5,378 bases of DNA from Deltaproteobacteria bacterium (GTDB lineage Bacteria; Myxococcota_A; Bradymonadia; UBA7976; VGTA01). This document shows, one piece after another, positions 1 to 5,378 of this stretch (its first letter is position 1; each line of letters starts with the position of its first letter). A model generated the notes under the pieces. It was not told the DNA's origin. It searched no databases and worked only from the letters and a program-made list of their open reading frames with translations. The stretch is from the NCBI GenBank assembly GCA_016874875.1, contig VGTA01000281.1, positions 1 to 5,378 of the forward strand. Direction: 5' to 3'. The position numbers were made by a program, and so were the translations under genes.

Positions 1-774
1 CCCCTGCGCCTGCGCCCCCCCCCCGCGCCCCCCGCGCCCCTCGCGAGGCCGTGGGCGCTCTGGCGGCACCTCGTGCTCACCCTCGGCGTGCTCTGCGCGG
101 CGGTGGCGGGGGTGGTGCTCGTGGAGCGCGCGGGGCGGACCGCGGAGGAGGAGGCCGCGCGCGTCGCGTCCACCGCGCGCCGCGTGGAGCGGGCGGCGCG
201 CCCGGCGGAGGCGCCCTACCTGATTCCGCGCCCCCTCCCCTTCCCGGCGCCGCGGGCGCTCGGCGGGCAGCGCGACTACACGTTTGAGATCCCCGACGCC
301 GAGTTTAAGCTGCGCGTGCGCGCCCCCGCCGGCTGGGCGGCGCGCCCCCTCAGCGGCGAGGTGGTCCGCTTTGAGCCCGCCCGCCCCAACGCCGATGAGC
401 GGAGCACCCGCCTCACCTTCTCGGCAGGCTGCTTTGGGGACTGCGACGCCATCGAGGACAACATCGCCAACGCCCTCAAGGTGTACCTCCACGACCTCAC
501 GCGCCAGGGGCGCGCCCCCCGCCTCACCCACTGGCACGTCCACCACAGCGCCTGGGTGGAGTTCTCGGTGCTCACGGCCGAGGGCGACGTCACCCGCCTC
601 ACGGGCGTGAGCGTGCGCTGGTCGCCGCGGTGGCTCAACGCCCTCCGCTGCGAGCTGAGCGCCCCCATCGACTTCCCCGCCGAGAGCGAGGAGGTCCTCC
701 ACCTCGCCTGGGACCAGTGGGCGCCGCTGTTCGTCACCCGCTGCCGCGACTACGAGGTGCTCTCATGGGAGTGA
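1..774 (+). CDS. Membrane-anchored protein of unknown function (5' end probably outside window)
   Basis: I do not recognise this family. The frame is open from base 1, with every codon in 1-72 ending in G or C, and it ends at TGA 772-774. The first in-frame GTG is at 73 (233 aa), but starting there would cut off the basic, Trp-containing flank (RPWALWRH) just before a hydrophobic segment (roughly codons 70-123, LTLGVLCAAVAGVVLVE). I therefore infer that the true start lies upstream. The layout is a Pro/Arg-rich N-terminus, one membrane helix, a charged Ala/Glu/Arg stretch that may be helical, a Pro-rich spacer, then a soluble domain that is probably outside the cytoplasm (positive-inside rule). 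Numbered from the GTG, the domain has a CFGDC motif (C120, C124) and further cysteines at 193 and 224, so disulfides are possible. It also has a His/Trp-rich patch (HWHVHHSAW). Its end overlaps the glycosyltransferase gene by 10 nt, suggesting co-translation. Confidence is high for coding and low for function. Confidence 0.8.
   Translation, partial: PLRLRPPPAPPAPLARPWALWRHLVLTLGVLCAAVAGVVLVERAGRTAEEEAARVASTARRVERAARPAEAPYLIPRPLPFPAPRALGGQRDYTFEIPDAEFKLRVRAPAGWAARPLSGEVVRFEPARPNADERSTRLTFSAGCFGDCDAIEDNIANALKVYLHDLTRQGRAPRLTHWHVHHSAWVEFSVLTAEGDVTRLTGVSVRWSPRWLNALRCELSAPIDFPAESEEVLHLAWDQWAPLFVTRCRDYEVLSWE
754..757 (+). promoter_or_regulatory. Ribosome binding site of the glycosyltransferase gene
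   Basis: GAGG lies 7 nt before ATG 765, inside the last codons of the upstream gene. It decides the start of the glycosyltransferase: the same frame is open further left to an ATG at 630, but the sequence there is a shadow of gene 1 and is rich in Arg/Pro with no membrane character. Confidence 0.55.
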
Positions 775-2429
775 CGCCCCCCCTCTCGCTCTCCCCCGCC
801 CCGCGCGGCGCGCGGCGGCTCGCCGTCGCGCTCGGGGCGCTCTACGCGCTCTGGCTCGCCCTCACCTCGCGGGACGTGGGCGTCCCGCGCGACGAGAGCG
901 TCTACATGTACGCCGCCGACCGCGTGGTGGCGTGGCTCGAGGCCTGGCGCGCCGGCGGCCTCACCCTCGAGGGGCTCGTGGGGCGCGCGGCGGTGGCGCG
1001 CGGCTTTGAGTTCAACCACGAGCACCCGGCGCTCATGAAGGAGCTGTTCGCGCTCAGCCGCTGGCTCCTCCACGACCGCCTCGGCCTCATCGGCGACCCC
1101 ACCCTCTCCTACCGCCTCCCCGCCATGCTCCTCAGCGGCCTCACCGTGAGCCTCACCGCCCACCTCGCCGCCCGCCTCGGCGGGCTCGCCGCGGGGCTGG
1201 GGGCGGGGCTGGCGCTGATGTCGATGCCGCACCTGTTCTTCCACGCCCACCTCGCCTGCTTCGACGCCCCCGTCACCGCGCTGTGGCTCCTCGTGTGCCT
1301 CGCCTACCTCCGCGCCGCCGAGCGGGGCACCCTCGGCGCCGCCCTCGGGGCGGGGGTGGCGTTTGGGCTCGGCTTCTCCACCAAGCTCAACGCGGCGTTT
1401 GTGCCTTTTGTGCTGCTCGCCCTCAGCCTCGCCCACCTCGCCCACCTGCCCCGCGCCGCCCGCGGCGCCTGGGCGCGGCGCTACGCCCTCATCGGCGCGT
1501 GCGTGGCGGTCGTGGGCCTCGGCGTCTTTTGGGCGCACTGGCCCTGGCTCTACCATGACGGCTGGGCGCGGCTGCTCTGGTACATCAACTTCCACGCGCG
1601 CCACGAGCACTACCCCGTGGACTACTTTGGGGCGCTGCTCTCCCGCCCGCCCTTCCCCATCAGCTTCCCCTTCGTGATGACGCTCGTGTCGGTCCCCGTG
1701 GCCACCCTCGCCCTCGGCGCGGTGGGGGCGTGGGGGGCGGGGCGCGGGGCGTGGGCGCGGTGGCGGGCGCGGGGGGCGGGGGCGGGCGGCTACCCCGTGG
1801 AGCTGCTCCTGCTCGCCAACCTCGCCTTCCCCATCGCGCTCATAGCGCTGCCGAGCACGCCCATCTTTGGCGGCACCAAGCACTGGCTGCCCGCCATGCC
1901 CTTCCTGTGCGTGCTCGCCGGACTCGCCTTTGCGCGGCTCGCGGCGGCGGCGGGGGGCGGGGGGCGCGGGGCGCGCGGGGTGCGCGTGGCCCTCTGCGCG
2001 GGGGTGATGTTCGCCCCGAGTCTCCTCGACACGGCGCGCGACGGCGCCCACGGCGCCGCCTGGTACAACGAGCTGGCGGGGGGCGCCCCTGGCGCGGCCG
2101 CGCGCCGCCTGCCGCGCAACTTCTGGGGCTACAGCGCCGTGGGCGCCCTCCCGCAGCTCAACGCGGAGGCGGAGCGCGGCGCGGAGGTGTTTTGGCACGA
2201 CGCCACCGGCGCCGCCGTCCACCGCTACCGCCTCGATGGGCGCCTGCGCCCCGACGTCGCCGCCACCGGCGACTGGACCTACCCCTACGCCGCCTGGGCG
2301 GTCTACCACGACCAGCGCGACAAGCGCGCCGAGGAGGTGGACCTGTGGTGGGCGTACGGCGAGCACCTGCCCGTGGGGGGAGTCTTTGTGGACGGGGTGC
2401 AGCTCATCGGCGTGTACCGCGCGCCTTGA
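765..2429 (+). CDS. GT39/PMT_2-like integral membrane glycosyltransferase
   Basis: A 554-aa polytopic membrane protein resembling the GT-C fold family of protein O-mannosyltransferases and ArnT. These enzymes move a sugar from a polyprenyl-phosphate carrier to protein or lipid on the outer face of the inner membrane. After the first helix (about 18-34) comes the acidic pair DE at 43-44 in RDESVYMY, matching the catalytic-loop acidic residue and following Tyr of this family. A HEHPALMK motif follows at 85-92, like the H-P-P motif of relatives. I count about ten or eleven hydrophobic segments (near 18-34, 119-137, 140-157, 166-185, 188-204, 208-226, 238-258, 301-324, 345-363, 372-392 and 406-420). 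FGGTKHWLPAMPF (368-380) resembles the conserved stretch before the penultimate helices. Residues 430-554 form a soluble tail rich in Trp, Tyr and Asp. The ATG at 765 is chosen for its GAGG site and because the membrane-protein character starts just after it. Donor and acceptor cannot be read from the sequence. Confidence 0.85.
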   Translation: MGVTPPLSLSPAPRGARRLAVALGALYALWLALTSRDVGVPRDESVYMYAADRVVAWLEAWRAGGLTLEGLVGRAAVARGFEFNHEHPALMKELFALSRWLLHDRLGLIGDPTLSYRLPAMLLSGLTVSLTAHLAARLGGLAAGLGAGLALMSMPHLFFHAHLACFDAPVTALWLLVCLAYLRAAERGTLGAALGAGVAFGLGFSTKLNAAFVPFVLLALSLAHLAHLPRAARGAWARRYALIGACVAVVGLGVFWAHWPWLYHDGWARLLWYINFHARHEHYPVDYFGALLSRPPFPISFPFVMTLVSVPVATLALGAVGAWGAGRGAWARWRARGAGAGGYPVELLLLANLAFPIALIALPSTPIFGGTKHWLPAMPFLCVLAGLAFARLAAAAGGGGRGARGVRVALCAGVMFAPSLLDTARDGAHGAAWYNELAGGAPGAAARRLPRNFWGYSAVGALPQLNAEAERGAEVFWHDATGAAVHRYRLDGRLRPDVAATGDWTYPYAAWAVYHDQRDKRAEEVDLWWAYGEHLPVGGVFVDGVQLIGVYRAP

Positions 2430-2481
2430 AATCTCGGCGCGTTCTCTCTAAACCCCCCCCTCAGCGCCCACCCCCGCCCCC

Positions 2482-2485
2482 AGGA
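2482..2485 (+). promoter_or_regulatory. Ribosome binding site of ttcA
   Basis: AGGA sits 8 nt before ATG 2494, within a C-rich 64-nt gap (2430-2493) that also has two runs of eight C. It supports ATG 2494 as the true start of ttcA rather than the later in-frame GTG at 2613. I saw no convincing -35/-10 pair or hairpin terminator in the gap. Confidence 0.5.
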
Positions 2486-2493
2486 CCCCCCCC

Positions 2494-3362
2494 ATGGACC
2501 CCCACAGCCGCACCGCCCGCGCCGAGGAGCTCGCGCAGCGCCTCAACCGCAAGATGCTCCGCGCCTCCAAGGAGTTTGACCTGCTCGAGCCCGGCGACCG
2601 CGTGATGGTGGCGTGTCGGGGGGCAAGGACAGCTACACGCTGCTCGACCTGCTCTGGCGCGCCCGCGAGCGCGTCCCCTTCCGCTTTGACCTCATCGCCG
2701 TCCACCTCGACCAGCGCCAGCCCGGCTACGACGGCGCCCCGCTGGCGGGGTGGCTGGCGGGCTTCGGCGCCCCCTACGAGATTCTGAGCGAGGACACCTA
2801 CTCCATCGTCAAGGAGCTCACCGCCGAGGGCGGCACCTACTGCGCCCCCTGCTCGCGCCTGCGCCGCGGAATCCTCTACTCGGCGGCGGCGCGCCTCGGC
2901 TGCAACAAGATCGCCCTCGGGCACCACCGCGACGACTCGCTCGAGACGCTCCTCATGAATCTCTTCTACTCGGGGCGCCTGCAGGCGATGCCGGCGGTGT
3001 ACACCACCGACGACGGGCGCTTTCGCGTGATTCGCCCCCTCATCGAGTGCGGCGAGGACGAGATCGCCGAGTACGCCCGCGAGCGCGCCTTCCCCATCCT
3101 GCCCTGCAACCTCTGCGGGAGCCAGGACGGCCTCAAGCGCGCCGAGACCAAGGCGCTGCTCGCGCGCCTCGAGGAGGGCAACCCCATGCTCCGCGACATG
3201 ATGCTCGCCGCCCTCAAGAACGTGCGCCCCACCCACCTGCTCGACCGCGGGCTGCTCGCGCGCCTCGCCGCTGAGGGGGCGGGCGCCGCCCCCCTCAGCG
3301 GCGAGGCGGCGGAGGGCGCGCTCGAGCCCTCGCCGCACGCCCTCGTGCAGATCGAGGGCTGA
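2494..3362 (+). CDS. ttcA: tRNA 2-thiocytidine synthetase TtcA, with apparent single-base frameshift
   Basis: TtcA is a cytoplasmic iron-sulfur enzyme that uses ATP to adenylate C32 of certain tRNAs and replaces its oxygen with sulfur. Residues 1-40 (2494-2613) are in one frame and the rest (2613-3362) is in the -1 frame. Joined, they give about 289 aa, close to the family length. Visible in joined numbering: the N-terminal helix LNRKMLRASKEFDLLEPGDRV, the PP-loop SGGKDS (42-47) that binds ATP, the CAPC pair (117, 120) followed by SRLRRGILY, the strongly conserved GHHRDD, and PCNLCGSQ (204-211), which supplies the remaining cluster cysteine. All match E. coli-type TtcA closely. The break falls exactly before the PP-loop: the family pattern VMV-x-x-SGGKDS is met if GCGTGTCG was GCGGTGTCG. 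Either the gene is newly broken or the read has an indel error. Restart at GTG 2613 would lose the first strand of the ATP site. The last 30 residues are Ala/Pro/Gly-rich and less family-like. Confidence 0.9.
3354..3357 (+). promoter_or_regulatory. Ribosome binding site of the fused ATPase gene
   Basis: GAGG inside the last ttcA codons lies 8 nt before GTG 3366, whose frame starts 3 nt after the ttcA TGA (3360-3362). This supports GTG as the start and implies translational coupling of the ATPase to ttcA. Confidence 0.45.
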
Positions 3363-3365
3363 GCG

Positions 3366-5378
3366 GTGCGCGCGCCGCCCGCCCCCGCCCCCGCCCCCGC
3401 CCCGGACCCGCGCGCGCGCCTCGACGCCCGCCTCCATCTCGTCACAGGAAAGGGCGGCGTGGGGCGCACCACCACGGCGGTGGCGCTCGCCCGCGCCTTC
3501 GCGGGGCGGGGGCTCAAGACGCTGCTCTTGGAGGCGGCGGACCCCGAGCAGGCGCAGGGGGCCGCGCTCGCCGACGCGGAGGCGCCCGAGGCCCCCGCCG
3601 CCCCCTCCGCCCTCGCCCGCGCCCTCGGGCGCGCCGCCCCCGCCCTGCCGAGCGCCAGCGCGCCGGCGGAGGTGGAGGCGCGGCTGTGGGCGGGGCAGCT
3701 GGTGGCGGGGGAGGGGCACGAGCGCTTCCTGCGCTCCCTGCTGCCCATCGAGCGCCTCACTCGGGCGGCGCTCCAGTCGCGCCCGCTCGCCCGCTTCCTC
3801 GGCGCCGCCCCCTCGATGTATGAGCTCGGGCTGTTCTACCACCTGTGGCGCGTCCTCGAGGAGGGGCAGTTCGCGCGCGTGGTGCTCGACCTGCCCGCCA
3901 CCGGCCACACCCTCGCGCTCACGCGCCTGCCCGGGCAGCTCGAGCGCATGGCGCGGCGGGGGCCGGTGGTGGAGGCGCTGCGGCGGGGGCGCGCCCTCCT
4001 CTGCGACCCGGCGCGCGCCTCGCTGTGGGTGGTGGCGCTGCCCGAGCGGCTGCCCGTGAGCGAGGCGCTCGACCTCTCGGCGGCGCTCGCCGAGGACGGC
4101 CTCCCCACCGCCGGCTTTATCCTCAACCGCCTCCCGCCCCCCCCGCCCCCCGAGGGCGCCCTGCGCGCCCTGCGCGCCCCCCCCGCCCACGCCCGCGCCG
4201 CCCTCGCCCGCCTGCTCAGCGCCCCCGCGCTCCGCGGCGAGCTCGAGGCGGTGGCGCCAGCGCTCCTGCTCCGCGAGCGCCCCGCCGCCGACGCGCGCGC
4301 CGCCGAGGCCGCCGGGTGGCTGCGGGGGGAGCGCGGCGACCTCGGCCTCTCCGCCGACGCCGCCGAGGCGCTGCGCGCCGCCCTCGCCCCCCAGGACGCC
4401 GCGCGCGCCGCCGACGCCGCCGAGGCGCTGCGCGCCGCCCTCGCCCCCCAGGCCGCCGCGCGCGCCGCCCTCCGCGCCGCCCTCCGCGCGCGGCGGGTGG
4501 TGGTGTGCTGCGGGGCGGGGGGCGTGGGCAAGACCACCACCGCCGCCGCCCTCGCCCTCGCCGGCGCGCGCCTAGGGCGGCGGGTGCTCGTGCTCACCAT
4601 CGACCCGAGCAAGCGCCTCGCGCAGGCGCTCGGCGTGAGCGAGAACACCCCGCGCCCCGCCCCCCTCAGCCCCGAGCGCCTGCGCGCCCTCGGGGTGCCC
4701 GAGGGCGGCGCGCTCTCGGCGTGGCTGCTTGACCCGCAGCGGGTGTCGGACGGCGTGGTCCGCGCCCGCGCCCCCCGCGGCGCCGACGAGCTCCTCAGCA
4801 ACGTGATCTATCGCGAGGTGAGCGGCATGGTGGCGGGCATGCAGGAGTACACGGCGGTGGAGGCGCTGCGCGGTTTCGTGCGCGACGACTCCTACGACCT
4901 CATCGTCCTCGACACCCCCCCCGCGCGCCACGCGCTGCGCTTCCTCGACGCCCCCGAGCGCGTGGCGTCCTTCCTCGACAAGCGCATCTTCCGCCTGTTC
5001 GTGCCCGACCGCGAGGGCCTGCTCGGCAAGCTCGCCGGGCGCGTCATCGACGAGGTGCTCGACCGCGCCTTTGGCGCCCAGGCGCGCGAGGACCTCAAGG
5101 AGTTCTTTGAGCTCTTTAGCCAGATTCTCGACCACCTCAACGGCAACCAGCGCGAGATGGGCGAGTTCTTCCGCGGCCCGCAGATCTCCTTCTACCTCAT
5201 CACCACCCCCCACGACGAGGTCCTCGCCGAGGCGCGCTACTTCCGCGAGCAGGTGAGCGCCCGCGGTCTGCCCTTTGGCGGCTTTGTGCTCAACCGCGAC
5301 GCCGGGGTAGGCGAGGGCGAGGGCGAGGGCGAGGGCGAGGGCGAGGGCGAGGGCGAGGGCGAGGGCGAGGGCGACCGC
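3366..5378 (+). CDS. Tandem ArsA/Get3-like ATPase, two domains fused (3' end outside window)
   Basis: The frame from GTG 3366 is open to the right edge: 671 codons, no stop. It encodes two deviant-Walker ATPase domains of the anion-transporting ATPase (ArsA/Get3) family, which dimerise around ATP. After a Pro-Ala leader (1-25), domain 1 has GKGGVGRTT (28-36), LLLEAADPEQ (switch I region), DLPATGHT (175-182; ArsA proteins have D-x-x-PTGHT) and GFILNR ending at 255. An Ala/Arg-rich helical linker (about 260-375) contains a 19-residue duplication (330-348, 349-367). Domain 2 has GAGGVGKTTT (383-392), TIDPSKRLAQALG (D413), YDLIVLDTPPARHAL (D516) and GFVLNR, then a (Gly-Glu)10 run. Domain 1 has Arg at the Walker A lysine; domain 2 has Ala at the signature lysine. 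I find only Cys213, 381 and 382, so the arsenite-binding cysteines of E. coli ArsA are not evident and there is no ars operon nearby. Arsenite efflux is therefore not supported; the cargo is unknown. Related genomes may carry the two halves as separate neighbouring genes (recollection, unchecked). Confidence 0.88.
   Translation, partial: MRAPPAPAPAPAPDPRARLDARLHLVTGKGGVGRTTTAVALARAFAGRGLKTLLLEAADPEQAQGAALADAEAPEAPAAPSALARALGRAAPALPSASAPAEVEARLWAGQLVAGEGHERFLRSLLPIERLTRAALQSRPLARFLGAAPSMYELGLFYHLWRVLEEGQFARVVLDLPATGHTLALTRLPGQLERMARRGPVVEALRRGRALLCDPARASLWVVALPERLPVSEALDLSAALAEDGLPTAGFILNRLPPPPPPEGALRALRAPPAHARAALARLLSAPALRGELEAVAPALLLRERPAADARAAEAAGWLRGERGDLGLSADAAEALRAALAPQDAARAADAAEALRAALAPQAAARAALRAALRARRVVVCCGAGGVGKTTTAAALALAGARLGRRVLVLTIDPSKRLAQALGVSENTPRPAPLSPERLRALGVPEGGALSAWLLDPQRVSDGVVRARAPRGADELLSNVIYREVSGMVAGMQEYTAVEALRGFVRDDSYDLIVLDTPPARHALRFLDAPERVASFLDKRIFRLFVPDREGLLGKLAGRVIDEVLDRAFGAQAREDLKEFFELFSQILDHLNGNQREMGEFFRGPQISFYLITTPHDEVLAEARYFREQVSARGLPFGGFVLNRDAGVGEGEGEGEGEGEGEGEGEGEGDR
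4353..4466 (+). repeat. 57-bp tandem duplication, two copies
   Basis: Copies at 4353-4409 and 4410-4466 differ at a single base (GAC versus GCC for codon 15 of the unit). The unit is exactly 19 codons, in frame, coding ADAAEALRAALAPQ followed by D/A-AARA. It lies in the linker between the two ATPase domains and lengthens a predicted Ala-rich helix. Near-identity, even at third positions, points to a recent duplication. Confidence 0.95.
5310..5369 (+). repeat. GGCGAG hexanucleotide array, ten perfect copies
   Basis: Ten uninterrupted GGCGAG units are followed by a variant GGCGAC at 5370-5375. In the ATPase frame they encode (Gly-Glu)10 and then Gly-Asp-Arg, right after the LNR strand of domain 2. 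Copy-number change would alter length by two residues per unit without shifting the frame. The array reaches almost to the window end, so its flank on the right is not visible. Confidence 0.95.

Noticed and set aside
346..360. CCCCTCAGCGGCGAG shared with the 3' part of ttcA (near 3291-3305)
   Set aside because: Fifteen bases made of the locally favoured codons CCC-CTC-AGC-GGC-GAG (Pro-Leu-Ser-Gly-Glu). Chance similarity in skewed composition is the simpler explanation than a dispersed repeat.
750..2366. Long open frame on the minus strand (538 codons) opposite the glycosyltransferase
   Set aside because: Its product is dominated by Arg, Gly, Glu, Ala and His with no fold or motif, and it mirrors the GC-rich third positions of the real + strand gene. 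Such shadows are expected at this base composition.
2430..2493. Possible promoter or terminator in the gap between the glycosyltransferase and ttcA
   Set aside because: TCTCTCTAAA is the only AT-containing patch; no paired -35/-10 spacing and no stable hairpin with a T run are visible. The rest is C-rich.
1730..2605. + strand frame of 291 codons overlapping the end of the glycosyltransferase and the start of ttcA
   Set aside because: Arg/Pro/Gly-rich shadow translation that crosses a true gene boundary; the overlapped frames hold recognisable families.
2448..4190. Long open frame on the minus strand (580 codons) opposite ttcA and the ATPase
   Set aside because: It spans two clear + strand genes and the gaps between them, and its product is low-complexity Gly/Arg/Glu/Ala with no recognisable motif.
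3845..4732. + strand frame of 295 codons inside the ATPase gene
   Set aside because: The product is almost only Ala, Arg, Pro and Gly, whereas the frame from 3366 holds both Walker loops and switch motifs through this region.
3366..5378. Arsenite efflux ATPase (true arsA) assignment
   Set aside because: The fold fits, but the arsenite-binding cysteine pattern is not visible, no arsB, arsD or arsR gene is adjacent, and both nucleotide loops deviate from the classical enzyme.

Overview
The window is very GC-rich, with codon third positions almost always G or C. It reads as one strand of tightly packed bacterial genes, all on the + strand. The gene families seen (a GT39-type membrane glycosyltransferase with a soluble C-terminal tail, a CxxC-type TtcA, and paired ArsA-like ATPase domains) together with the base composition are compatible with a Myxococcota or other former deltaproteobacterial genome. 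That is inference; there is no rRNA or marker gene here to fix the taxonomy.

Layout: (1) bases 1-774 encode a single-pass membrane-anchored protein of unknown function, with its reading frame open to the left edge. (2) Bases 765-2429 encode a multi-pass GT39/PMT_2-like glycosyltransferase whose ATG overlaps the previous gene by 10 nt. (3) After a 64-nt C-rich gap with a Shine-Dalgarno-like AGGA, bases 2494-3362 encode the tRNA 2-thiocytidine synthetase TtcA. It is split by an apparent one-base loss immediately before its ATP-binding loop. (4) Three bases after the ttcA stop, a GTG at 3366 opens a frame that runs without a stop to the right edge (671 codons). It encodes two ArsA/Get3-like ATPase domains fused in one chain. 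There is no stretch above 300 bases without a gene, and I saw no tRNA, rRNA, insertion sequence, CRISPR or clear terminator.

Genes 1 and 2 look translationally coupled, and so do genes 3 and 4. The 64-nt gap between the pairs is the only place in the window where a new transcript could start between genes, but I could not make out a convincing promoter in it. No shared pathway links the four products obviously: envelope glycosylation, tRNA thiolation and an ATPase of the arsenite/tail-anchored-protein family.

The most interesting item is the fused ATPase. Its two nucleotide-binding loops carry complementary defects: domain 1 keeps the family's signature lysine but has Arg at the Walker A lysine, while domain 2 has the Walker A lysine but Ala at the signature position. 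This suggests an asymmetric enzyme with one complete composite site. The same gene holds a nearly perfect 57-bp tandem duplication in its linker and a ten-copy GGCGAG hexanucleotide array at the window end.
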